Below, piece after piece: positions 48,898 to 56,706 of a stretch of DNA of 64,000 nt. The stretch covers positions 124,001 through 188,000 of the forward strand of contig NZ_RPDJ01000028.1 in the NCBI RefSeq assembly GCF_004023625.1, written 5' to 3'. The DNA is from Streptomyces cavernae (GTDB taxonomy: Bacteria; Actinomycetota; Actinomycetes; Streptomycetales; Streptomycetaceae). The notes below the pieces were generated by a model. That model searched no databases and was not told the DNA's origin. It saw only the letters and a program-made list of their open reading frames with translations. How positions within the stretch are numbered: position 1 is the first letter of the stretch; each line of letters opens with the position of its first letter. The position numbers and the translations under genes were made by a program.

Positions 48898-51800
48898 CCT
48901 GCGCTTCCCTGACTCCGGTGCCCGAGCCGGCGCAGGTCTGCAGACCGGGTGCCGGCGGGCTGAAGGTCGGCGTACGGGTGGAGGCGTGCGCCCGCGGTGC
49001 CGTCGGCAAGGGTGCGCTGCGGTGCTGCTGGTTGGGCCGGGGTGGGGGCCGGGTCGGTGCGGCCGAGCAGGTCGAGGGCGGCTTGAGGGCCATGGTCGCG
49101 GCGGGCGGCGGCCACTTCGTCCAGGTCCCAGGCCATCTCGCCGACCACCGTACGGCGCGCGCCGCGGGACTCGACGGTGCCGCGCACGAGCAGCAGACCG
49201 GAGTGGAACACGGTGCGCGCGCAGGCCTCGTGGGAGTTCTCGAAGAAGGCGAGATCAACCAGGCCGGTGCCGTCCTCCAGGGTCACGAAGATGATCCTCT
49301 TGCCGGACGCGATCGGCGGGGTCTGGGTGGAGGCGCGGACTCCGGCGACCAGGACCTTCTGGCCGGGGATCATGCCCCGCAGGTGCGCGGCAGTGGTGGC
49401 GCCCAGTTCGTTCAGCAGACGGTGATGGTGCTCCATCAGGTGATGGGTGACGTCGATCTGGAGCGTGTCCAGCTCCGCGCCGAGTTTGTCCCGGCTGGTC
49501 ATCTCGGGCAGCCCGCTCGGGGCGGAAGTCACCAGCTCGCCGCCGAGCGGCAGTTGACCGTCGGTGGCAGTGCGGGAGCGAGACTGCCGATGGAGCTCGG
49601 TCGCCTGCAGCAGGAGATCCCGCCGGGTGAGGTCGCCCGGGAGCGGGCCGAGCGCGCCGATCCGGATCAGCCGCTGCGCGATCGGCAGGGAGGGACGGGC
49701 GCGCTGCCACAGGTCCTGCAGGCCAGTGTAGGGCTGGCCGGCCACGAGCCGCGCGACCTCACCCTCGCTGATCCCTTTGATGTTGGAGAAGGCAAGGCGC
49801 ACGCCCCAGCCCTGCTCGGTCTGTTCGACCTGATGCACGGCGCGCGAGTGGTTGACGTCGACGGGCAGGATCGGCACGCCGTGGCGGCGGGCATCGGACA
49901 CGACGAGCCGTCGCGGCCACATCCCGGGGTCGTGCTCCAGGAGCCCGGCGTACAGGAACGCCGGGAAGCGTGCTTTCAGAAAGGCGCTCTGAAGTGCAGG
50001 AACAGCAAAAGCGACAGCGTGCGCCCTGCAAAATCCATATGCGCCATGGCTGGAGATGGTCTCCCAGACCTCGTCCAGCACGGCCGTGCTGTAGCCGCGG
50101 TCACCGGCCGTACGACGGAACCACTCTTCGACGCGGGGGAGCCGGTCGGGGTCGCCAAGGGCGCGGCGGGCGTACTCGCCGGCAGCGCGATCGCAGCCGG
50201 TCAGCTGTGTGAACGTCGCGATGATCTGCTCGTGCCAGATAGTTACGCCGTACGTGTCCGACAGGATCGGTTCCAGGTCCGGGTGCGCGTACCGCGGGGC
50301 CGCACCGTGCCGGGCCGCTATGAAGATCGCAGGCATGCCTCCGGCTACCGGCCCTGGACGAAATAGCGAGATGTCGGCGATGACGTCCTGCATGTGCCGG
50401 GGCTGCAGCCTGGACAAAAGATCTTGTTGACCAGGTGACTCCAATTGGAACAGGCCCACGGTGTCCGAAGCCTGGATCATCTCGAAGGCCAGCCGGTCGT
50501 TGAGGTCGACGTGGTCGGGATTGTCGAGATCGAGGACTCTCCCCGTGGCACGCCGGATCTCCGCAACCGCGTGCGCCATCGCACTCTGAAGACGGATTCC
50601 GAGCACGTCCAGCTTCAGAAGGGCGTAGCCGCCGAGCTCGATGTCCTCCTTGTCGGCCTGCACCATCGGATAGCCGGCCGGGGTCGGCTGCACCGGCAGC
50701 CGGTCCAACAGTGACGCGTCGGACAAGATCACCCCGCAGGGGTGCATGGCGTAGCCGCGGGGCAGCGCGTCCAGGCCCTCGGCGAGCTCCCACAGCGGCC
50801 CGAACTTCTCTGCCTGGGAGGCGAGTTGCCGCAGCTCCGGCAGCTCCGCCAGCGCCGCGCGGATATCCCGCGCCCTGATGTGCGGGAAACTCTTGGCGAT
50901 CTCGCCCACGACCTGGGGCGGAATCCCGAGGGCAAGCCCGGTGTCCCGCAGGGCGTGCCTTGCCCTGTAGGTCTCGGGCATGCCGGTGACCGCGGTCCGC
51001 TCTGTGCCGAACCGCTTGATGATCGCGTCGTACACCTCCAGGCGCCGCTCGGACTCCACGTCGAGGTCGATGTCTGGGAGCGACGTCCTGCGCTCGTTTA
51101 CGAACCTCTCGAACAACAAATGGTGGTCAAGGGGATTGGCCGTGGCGATGAACAAGGAGTGGTTGACCATGCTCCCCGCGCCGGAGCCGCGCGCGGCGAC
51201 CCGGATCCCCAGAGCCCGGGTATCGGCGACCACCTGGGCCACGGCGAGGAAGTACGCCTCAAAGCCGGTGAGCCGTCCGATGACTTCGAGCTCGTAGTCG
51301 AGCTGTCGTACGGCGCGTTCGTCGCGGTCCAGGCCGCGAGCGACCATCCCGGCCTCACACCGCTGCCTCAGCAGCCGCATCCCCGAACCGGGCTCCGAGC
51401 CCGCACCCACGACGGACGGCTCGGGGAAGTGAGGGGTGCCCAGGCCGAGGTCGGCCGGGGTGAGGGTGCAGGACTGCCCGGTGGCCTCGGTATCGGCCAG
51501 CAGGCGTACGGCACGGGCGGACTCGTCGCCGACGGCCTGGGCGATCCGCTCGGCGACCGCGGACATGGCGGCCGGGCCCTTCAGCCACCGCTCCCCGCCG
51601 TCCAGGTGCCGGCGGTCCACGGGCCGCAGCAGCCGGGCCGCGTCGAGCACGTCGGCCAGCCGGTGCTGACCGGGATCGGCGTAGCGGACCGCGTTCGTCA
51701 ACACGGCGCGTACGCCGAGCTGGTCGGCCAGACCCACGGTGCGCGCGGCCAGCCGTAGCGAGCCCGCGCCGGTGCCCTCCCGGCCCAGATACACGGTCTC

Positions 51801-52355
51801 CAGCCGCAGCCGTTCGCCGGCCAACTCCCGCCACGGCGCGAGCAACTGCTCGGCGACGTCCGGGCGGCCGGCGGACAGCGCCCGCACCGGCTCGGAGGAG
51901 GGACCGAGCAGCATCACCAGGTCCTCGTCTGCGTACGCGCGCAAGGCCGCCCAGGACACCACCGGCGCCGCACTGTCGGCCTCGGCGTGTGCGGCGGACA
52001 CCAGGCGGCACAGTCGCGCCCACCCTGCCGCGTTCTGCGCGAGCAGGGTGATCCGCAATGGCGGCTCCACCACATGGGCGCCGCCGCGTACGGGCGTACG
52101 CGGCCGACCGGCAGCCGGGTCGGGCGGGCGGACGGGGGCAACGGCGACGTCGACGCCGAAGACGGGGCGGACGCCGGCGGCCGCGGCGGCCTTGGCGAAG
52201 CGCACCACGCCCGCGACGGTGTCCCGGTCGGTCAGTGCGAGCGTCGTCATCCCATGCTCTGCAGCACCCTGCACGAGGGCATCGGGGAGGGAAGCGCCGT
52301 AGCGGGCGGAGTAACCGGAGGCGACGTGCAGATGAGTAAATCCACCGCTGCGCAC
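48894..52355 (-). CDS. dnaE2: DnaE2-type error-prone DNA polymerase III alpha subunit
   Basis: An 1153-residue C-family polymerase. The N-terminal PHP domain starts with FTHLHVASGYS (H8, H10), the palm has the catalytic acids PDIDLDVE near residue 428, and the C-terminal region has the tandem HhH and OB fold (KVLVAGVRASTQTPPIASGKRIIFVTLEDGTGLVDLAFF). The length fits DnaE2 rather than DnaE1. With ImuB coupled downstream and a LexA-type box 65 bases upstream it forms the SOS mutagenesis cassette, which copies damaged DNA with errors. In mycobacteria the three-gene form (imuA-imuB-dnaE2) is usual. Confidence 0.9.
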   Translation of the reverse strand: MRSGGFTHLHVASGYSARYGASLPDALVQGAAEHGMTTLALTDRDTVAGVVRFAKAAAAAGVRPVFGVDVAVAPVRPPDPAAGRPRTPVRGGAHVVEPPLRITLLAQNAAGWARLCRLVSAAHAEADSAAPVVSWAALRAYADEDLVMLLGPSSEPVRALSAGRPDVAEQLLAPWRELAGERLRLETVYLGREGTGAGSLRLAARTVGLADQLGVRAVLTNAVRYADPGQHRLADVLDAARLLRPVDRRHLDGGERWLKGPAAMSAVAERIAQAVGDESARAVRLLADTEATGQSCTLTPADLGLGTPHFPEPSVVGAGSEPGSGMRLLRQRCEAGMVARGLDRDERAVRQLDYELEVIGRLTGFEAYFLAVAQVVADTRALGIRVAARGSGAGSMVNHSLFIATANPLDHHLLFERFVNERRTSLPDIDLDVESERRLEVYDAIIKRFGTERTAVTGMPETYRARHALRDTGLALGIPPQVVGEIAKSFPHIRARDIRAALAELPELRQLASQAEKFGPLWELAEGLDALPRGYAMHPCGVILSDASLLDRLPVQPTPAGYPMVQADKEDIELGGYALLKLDVLGIRLQSAMAHAVAEIRRATGRVLDLDNPDHVDLNDRLAFEMIQASDTVGLFQLESPGQQDLLSRLQPRHMQDVIADISLFRPGPVAGGMPAIFIAARHGAAPRYAHPDLEPILSDTYGVTIWHEQIIATFTQLTGCDRAAGEYARRALGDPDRLPRVEEWFRRTAGDRGYSTAVLDEVWETISSHGAYGFCRAHAVAFAVPALQSAFLKARFPAFLYAGLLEHDPGMWPRRLVVSDARRHGVPILPVDVNHSRAVHQVEQTEQGWGVRLAFSNIKGISEGEVARLVAGQPYTGLQDLWQRARPSLPIAQRLIRIGALGPLPGDLTRRDLLLQATELHRQSRSRTATDGQLPLGGELVTSAPSGLPEMTSRDKLGAELDTLQIDVTHHLMEHHHRLLNELGATTAAHLRGMIPGQKVLVAGVRASTQTPPIASGKRIIFVTLEDGTGLVDLAFFENSHEACARTVFHSGLLLVRGTVESRGARRTVVGEMAWDLDEVAAARRDHGPQAALDLLGRTDPAPTPAQPAAPQRTLADGTAGARLHPYADLQPAGTRSADLRRLGHRSQGSAG

Positions 52356-52419
52356 CTCCTGCCTCTCGTTTGTCCCTCCCCTGACCGGTGTCCCTCCAGG
52401 TCTCCACCATAACCGAAAA

Positions 52420-52435
52420 CCGAAAATATGTTCGA
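52420..52435. promoter_or_regulatory. LexA (SOS) box upstream of dnaE2
   Basis: CCGAAAATATGTTCGA matches the actinobacterial SOS consensus TCGAAC-N4-GTTCGA at 10 of the 12 fixed positions, with a perfect right half. It lies 65 bases before the dnaE2 start at 52355 in an AT-rich spot. LexA or the paralogue at 45162 would repress the cassette here. Confidence 0.8.
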
Positions 52436-52612
52436 ACTCGTCGAGTGGTGCCGTCCACGTGTCGCCCGAGGGGCGCCAGGTCCGTTCTCGTGCCTACCCC
52501 CTCATGGCCGCAGCGGCGGGCCGGCATGTTGCCGTCTGGAGTGCCGTACAACTCCGGCAGTGAGTAATGGTCCGTTTGGATCACTCGCATGCCGTAGGCT
52601 GCGGTCTATCGA

Positions 52613-52689
52613 CGCGGGGTGGAGCAGCTCGGTAGCTCGCTGGGCTCATAACCCAGAGGTCGCAGGTTCAAATCCTGTCCCCGCTACCA
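52613..52689 (+). tRNA. Initiator tRNA-fMet (CAT)
   Basis: A cloverleaf with acceptor GCGGGG/CCCCGC, an unpaired C1-T72 first pair (an initiator hallmark), D-arm GAGC/GCTC, anticodon loop CTCATAA with anticodon CAT, three G-C pairs (GGG/CCC) at the anticodon stem, T-arm GCAGG/CCTGT and encoded CCA. These features mark it as an initiator rather than an elongator tRNA. Confidence 0.94.
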
Positions 52690-52728
52690 ACTCCGGCCCC
52701 CTTGACCATGTCGCGGGGGCTGGATGCG

Positions 52729-52953
52729 TTATGCGGCACGGTGAATGACCTCGCCCCGCTCCTTCGTCCACGTTCGCAGAGGCTCACGCTCCCCGCTGGT
52801 GTCCTCCAGCAAGACGATGGTCACTCCGTCACGGCTGCCGTGGATCCCCAACCAGCCGCGGAACTTCTCCAACGCCACCGCGTGGTCGGTCCAGGTGCCT
52901 TCCACCGCCGGGCCGCTGGGCCTGAACTGCATCGTGACGTGCCATGTCCCCAC
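52729..52953 (-). CDS. Small conserved Streptomyces hypothetical protein
   Basis: A 74-residue protein: MGTWHVTMQFRPSGPAVEGTWTDHAVALEKFRGWLGIHGSRDGVTIVLLEDTSGEREPLRTWTKERGEVIHRAA. I recall very similar short proteins (MSTWYVTM..EP.GP.VEGTWTDH..AL.KF) in other Streptomyces, which supports it as real. It is predicted to be a small alpha/beta fold. It overlaps a longer plus-strand frame that belongs upstream of the ligase start and is not coding there. Confidence 0.7.
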   Translation of the reverse strand: MGTWHVTMQFRPSGPAVEGTWTDHAVALEKFRGWLGIHGSRDGVTIVLLEDTSGEREPLRTWTKERGEVIHRAA

Positions 52954-53091
52954 GGGGCCATCCTGCCCGACCAGCCGCTATGCGACGACATGCGCGACAG
53001 ATCCGGCCGGGCACGGCCAACCGGTGGGTCTCCGCTTCTGCTCCCGCGCGTCACGCCCGGTGCGGAGCGCTCGTCCGGTGCGCTGGAGGCC

Positions 53092-53997
53092 ATGGCCCGT
53101 GAGGATGTCCCCGTACGCCCGCCCGTCGAGGTCGTACGCCCCGTCACCGCGAGGGACCTTCCTGCCGAGGACCACTGGCCGGGCGCCCAGACCCGCTATG
53201 AGGTCAAGGCCGACGGGTGGCGGGCCGTCGCAGGCGTACTCGAGGAACACCGTCCTGTTCTGTACTCCCGGCAGGGAGGCGACCTCAACGCGATGGCCCC
53301 GGAGGTCCTGGACGAGCTGCACGATATGCCGGTCGGCACGGTCCTGGACGGAGAGCTGTGCGCCGTGGTCGGCGACCGCCTCGACTTCACCGCGCTGGCC
53401 CGCCGCCGTGGCCGTGACCGCCGGCGCTGGCCACCGATCGTGTACCTGGTCTTCGACTGCCTCGCCATCACCGGCACCGACCTGCGCCCCCGCCCGCTGC
53501 AGGAACGCCTAGACCGGCTCGGCGAGTTGTTGCGGCCACCGCCCGGTGTGATCCAGCCGGTGCCCGCCACCACCAGCCGCACGGAGGCCCTGGCCTGGTA
53601 CAAGGAGCTCCGGCCCCATGGCCTGGAGGGCTTGGTCGCCAAGGGCCTGGGCAGCCCCTACGCTCCCGGCCACACCCGCTGGCTGAAGATCAAGCATGTC
53701 GACACGGTGGACACGGAGATCGTGGCGATCGCGGGCTCCCCGGCCCGCCCCGCCTACCTCATCATCCGGCTCCCGGACGGCACCCTCGCCCAGACCGCGC
53801 AGCTGGACAGCAGCCAACGCGCCGCCGTCGGCCGGGCTCTCGCCGCCGGCGTCCGGGAGGCGCTGCCCGGCGGGGGCCACCGAGTGGTCACGCCGCTGCT
53901 CGCTGAGGTCGAGGTGGGCACCACCCGGCACCGGACCGTGCGGTTCGTTCGTCTCCGCGAGGACCTGGGTCCGGCAGAGCCGGGGCCGTCCGGGTGA
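53092..53997 (+). CDS. ATP-dependent DNA ligase (LigD-like ligase domain)
   Basis: A 301-residue protein with the nucleotidyltransferase motifs: I YEVKADGWRA (K39, the adenylated Lys), III VLDGELCAV and LVFDCLAI, IV EGLVAKG, and V RWLKIK. The C-terminal ~85 residues fit the OB fold of LigD-type ligases. It seals DNA nicks, probably in non-homologous end joining or repair. No Ku gene is next to it. The GGAGG of its start is only two bases from the ATG, so the start may lie slightly upstream. It lies in a DNA-repair setting with dnaE2 and the LexA paralogue. Confidence 0.85.
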   Translation: MAREDVPVRPPVEVVRPVTARDLPAEDHWPGAQTRYEVKADGWRAVAGVLEEHRPVLYSRQGGDLNAMAPEVLDELHDMPVGTVLDGELCAVVGDRLDFTALARRRGRDRRRWPPIVYLVFDCLAITGTDLRPRPLQERLDRLGELLRPPPGVIQPVPATTSRTEALAWYKELRPHGLEGLVAKGLGSPYAPGHTRWLKIKHVDTVDTEIVAIAGSPARPAYLIIRLPDGTLAQTAQLDSSQRAAVGRALAAGVREALPGGGHRVVTPLLAEVEVGTTRHRTVRFVRLREDLGPAEPGPSG

Positions 53998-54083
53998 ACA
54001 GCGCGGTGTCGCCAGCGCCCTGACTGGAGCCCGGACGTTACAAGGAGGGGGAACCGGCGCGGGAAGGAACGGGCGGAGGGCCA

Positions 54084-54449
54084 ATGGCGACATGGCAGGA
54101 CGAGCCGGGCGCCCGGGAATGGCGCCAGGCCGTGGAGACGGCCGACCGTGTCCACGGCCCAGGCGTCCCCCCGGGCGAGCTGCCGGGCTACCGCCAGGGC
54201 TGTGCTGCGATCGACGAGGTGGTGCGACTTCTGGCCGACCCCACCGTGCCCGGGGCGCTGACGGCGGCCCGGTCGGCCATGCGGCGCGCGCTGCGGGTGA
54301 TGCCTCAGTCTGGGCCTGACCAGCTGTGCTACGAACAGCGCTGGCGCGGACGTCACAGATGGGACGGTCCGCTGCAGGTGTGCGACCGGCCGACCTGCGG
54401 CCGCTGCCTACCACTGAAGGCGGCGGCGGAAGAGGCACGCCCAGCGTGA
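54084..54449 (+). CDS. Hypothetical Cys-containing protein
   Basis: A 121-residue protein with GGAGGG before the ATG: MATWQDEPGAREWRQAVETADRVHGPGVPPGELPGYRQGCAAIDEVVRLLADPTVPGALTAARSAMRRALRV. The C-terminal part (CYEQRWRGRHRWDGPLQVCDRPTCGRC) has four Cys and could bind zinc. No function recognised. It follows the ligase gene by 86 bases. Confidence 0.6.
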   Translation: MATWQDEPGAREWRQAVETADRVHGPGVPPGELPGYRQGCAAIDEVVRLLADPTVPGALTAARSAMRRALRVMPQSGPDQLCYEQRWRGRHRWDGPLQVCDRPTCGRCLPLKAAAEEARPA

Positions 54450-54559
54450 GCCACCGTTGGACAGCCTGAGGCGAGACCACTCCCGAGAACGCATGACCTG
54501 CGGGCGCGGCGGTCGACGATGCGAGGCTGCATAGCGCGAGCAACATAGGATCCATCAAC

Positions 54560-54841
54560 GTGGCACACACATTCGACGGTCTCGTGGAGATGCAGAAGGC
54601 GGCCGACGAGGCGCACGCCCGGGTACTGGAACTGCGGAACACCTACGGCCGTCCCACGGTGACTCCGTGGCCGCCAGAGCAGACCGAGACGTACGAAGAG
54701 GCCTGGCAGCACTGGAGGAAGCTAGCCGGTGAAGTCCAGGCCGCCGTCACCGCGCACGCCAACGGCGAGGACAAACCCCGGTTCGAAGTTGAGGCCGCAG
54801 TACGGACCACGGCCCGGCATCCGGAAACGGCGACAGCCTAG
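54560..54841 (+). CDS. Small helical hypothetical protein
   Basis: A 93-residue protein with a GTG start: MAHTFDGLVEMQKAADEAHARVLELRNTYGRPTVTPWPPEQTETYEEAWQHWRKLAGEVQAAVTAHANGEDKPRFEVEAAVRTTARHPE. Two charged helices flank a Pro-Trp stretch, so it may form a coiled coil. Function unknown. Confidence 0.55.
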   Translation: MAHTFDGLVEMQKAADEAHARVLELRNTYGRPTVTPWPPEQTETYEEAWQHWRKLAGEVQAAVTAHANGEDKPRFEVEAAVRTTARHPETATA

Positions 54842-54978
54842 AAGGTCACCGCGCCGGTCCTCTGGTCTGCATCACCGCAACGATCGCGCACCCAGCGGCA
54901 GACGCGCGTAGCGCACCGCGGGCAGTCCAGCACGCAGCCGACTTCGAACTCCGGCCGGTTGTACGGGATGACGGACAC
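54838..54978 (-). CDS. Possible small zinc-binding protein, doubtful
   Basis: A 46-residue frame from a GTG at 54978: MSVIPYNRPEFEVGCVLDCPRCATRVCRWVRDRCGDADQRTG. The four spaced Cys (CVLDCPRC...C) look like a zinc knuckle, which is unlikely to be a chance frame, but the ribosome site is poor and it overlaps the last codons of the gene on the other strand by four bases. Confidence 0.35.
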   Translation of the reverse strand: MSVIPYNRPEFEVGCVLDCPRCATRVCRWVRDRCGDADQRTGAVTF

Positions 54979-55180
54979 CGTGCCGGCGCACCCCACTCCA
55001 TCCCGGCGCGGTCCGGAGGTATTGGGCCGGGGCGGTGCGCGCCGGACGGCACCGCGGCCGGTGTAGCTGGAGCCGGGCCCGGCGGGTCTGCGGGCTGGAG
55101 CCTGCGGCCGGGGGAAATCTGCGGTGTTGCGGCGGCTCGCCCGGCAGAATCGGGTGATCGACACGCCCTTTGGGGGAGCT

Positions 55181-56002
55181 ATGCAGGAACTCCGGTTCGA
55201 TGACATCCGGTTCACAGTGGAGGTCGGCAGCGATCAGACATGGCTGCGGCGCGCCCTGGGAGCTCACGAGCTGTCCGTTCAGCTCGCCGTGGGAGTGTCA
55301 CCGTTCGCTGAGGCCGGGAAGATCCTCGCCCTGGAGGCGGACCTGTTCGGCTTCGAGGCGACGGGGCAGCGATCCCGGCTCGCCCGGACCACGGCGAACC
55401 TGGCGTACACCCCGACGGTGACCGTCCACCGGGAGACCCTGTCGTTCCCGCTGACCTCGTTGCAGGTCCACGCCATCGAGGAGGGCCGCACCGGCGACGT
55501 ACGGTTCGAGATCGACCTCAACGCGACCCTGCCGCAGGCGCCCGGCTACCCGGGGAGCACCCAGGACACGGCGCACATCACCATCGCCAAGAGCCGGTGG
55601 GAACAGCAGCTTGCCCAGCTGGGGCCGTCCGCGGCGTTCGAGATGGCGGTGCCGTACCCGCTCGGCGATCCGGGGCGGGACGAGGTCGGCCGGACGCTGC
55701 GGGAGGCGCAGCGGCTGCTGACGGTGGGCGAGGTCCGGGCGTCGATCCTGGAGGTCAGGCGGGCGCTGGAGTGGGTCCGGGAGAACGTCACCTGGGACAA
55801 CCCCGGGTCGAGGAAGCAAGCCAGCCAGTGCAACCAGACCGAGCGGTGGTGGCGGATCCAGGACGCGCTGTACAGCCAGACCTGCGGCGCCCTGCACAAC
55901 GACGCGGTCACCAAGGACTTCGAGTACGACCGGGCCGAGGCGGAGACGCTGCTGGCGATGACCGCCGCACTGCTGCGGAACGTGCCCGTCACCAGCGCGT
56001 GA
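55181..56002 (+). CDS. Hypothetical protein with Abi-like C-terminal helices
   Basis: A 273-residue protein starting MQELRFDDIRFTVEVGSDQTWLRRAL, with GGGGGAG before the ATG at 55181. The first ~180 residues look beta-rich (PTVTVHRETLSFPLTSLQVHAIEEGRTGDVRFEIDLNATLPQ). The C-terminal ~90 residues (RASILEVRRALEWVRENV...WWRIQDALYSQTCGALHNDAVTKDFEYDRAEAETLLAMTAALLRNV) have the helix pattern of abortive-infection C-terminal or HEPN-like domains, although no R-x4-6-H motif is present. It opens a run of defence-like genes. Function is inferred weakly. Confidence 0.6.
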   Translation: MQELRFDDIRFTVEVGSDQTWLRRALGAHELSVQLAVGVSPFAEAGKILALEADLFGFEATGQRSRLARTTANLAYTPTVTVHRETLSFPLTSLQVHAIEEGRTGDVRFEIDLNATLPQAPGYPGSTQDTAHITIAKSRWEQQLAQLGPSAAFEMAVPYPLGDPGRDEVGRTLREAQRLLTVGEVRASILEVRRALEWVRENVTWDNPGSRKQASQCNQTERWWRIQDALYSQTCGALHNDAVTKDFEYDRAEAETLLAMTAALLRNVPVTSA

Positions 56003-56045
56003 CGAGGCGGCCCGGCGACCGCCCCGCGACCGAGACGAGGACCGC

Positions 56046-56543
56046 ATGGCAATCGAGCACAACGGCATTGCAGGCCCCTACTTCGAGTACGACGGACTGC
56101 CCGCCCTGCACCCGGTGGATAAAGATCTGCCGCTGATCCATCCGTACGCCCCGGTGACGCCCGGCCGCTACGTCACGCCCGGCGGCGGACGGCTCACCAT
56201 CCGCCCGCCCGAGAAGCCCGCCCACATCCGGATCACGCTGGACCACCTGGGCTGTCCCGCCCAACTCACCGACGAGAAGAACGCCGCCTTCAAGCGGCTC
56301 GCCCTGGCCGCCGAGGGCCACTGCGTGCACGCCGGGTGCCGACACCACGCCGCGTACGCGGACGGGGTGCTGCGCATCTTCGAGGTGCGCACCGGGAGCA
56401 TCGCGCTCGCCGAGTTCGTGCGCGCCGCGCTCGCGGTCGAGCTGGGGGACTTCACTCCCACGGACCGGCTCTTGCAGGAGACCGAAGCGCTGGCCGGGCC
56501 TGTCCGCCAGGCGAGCGAGGGAGACCGGGCCAACGGCGGCTAG
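56046..56543 (+). CDS. Hypothetical protein in the defence-like run
   Basis: A 165-residue protein with GAGGA before the ATG: MAIEHNGIAGPYFEYDGLPALHPVDKDLPLIHPYAPVTPGRYVTPGGGRLTIRPPEKPAHIRITLDHLGCPAQL. A middle segment (EGHCVHAGCRHHAAYADGVLRIFEVRTGSIALAEF) has two Cys and three His and may bind metal. No enzymatic motif recognised. It lies 43 bases after 55181-56002. Confidence 0.55.
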   Translation: MAIEHNGIAGPYFEYDGLPALHPVDKDLPLIHPYAPVTPGRYVTPGGGRLTIRPPEKPAHIRITLDHLGCPAQLTDEKNAAFKRLALAAEGHCVHAGCRHHAAYADGVLRIFEVRTGSIALAEFVRAALAVELGDFTPTDRLLQETEALAGPVRQASEGDRANGG

Positions 56544-56706
56544 ACGTATCGTGTCCGCTCTTGCGTGTTCGGCTGTCCCTGCCGCCGAGGGGGGGAGGGC
56601 TCACCCGGCGGCTGCCCCACCGCTGCGAGTGGTAGACCACGGCACACGGCACCCCATCACGCAAGGCGATGTGTACCGCACTGTGCGAAACCGGTACGGT
56701 CACCGC

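Noticed and set aside
45891-52689. tRNA genes as attachment sites for an integrated element
   Set aside because: No integrase gene and no direct repeat of the tRNA 3' ends was found in the window.
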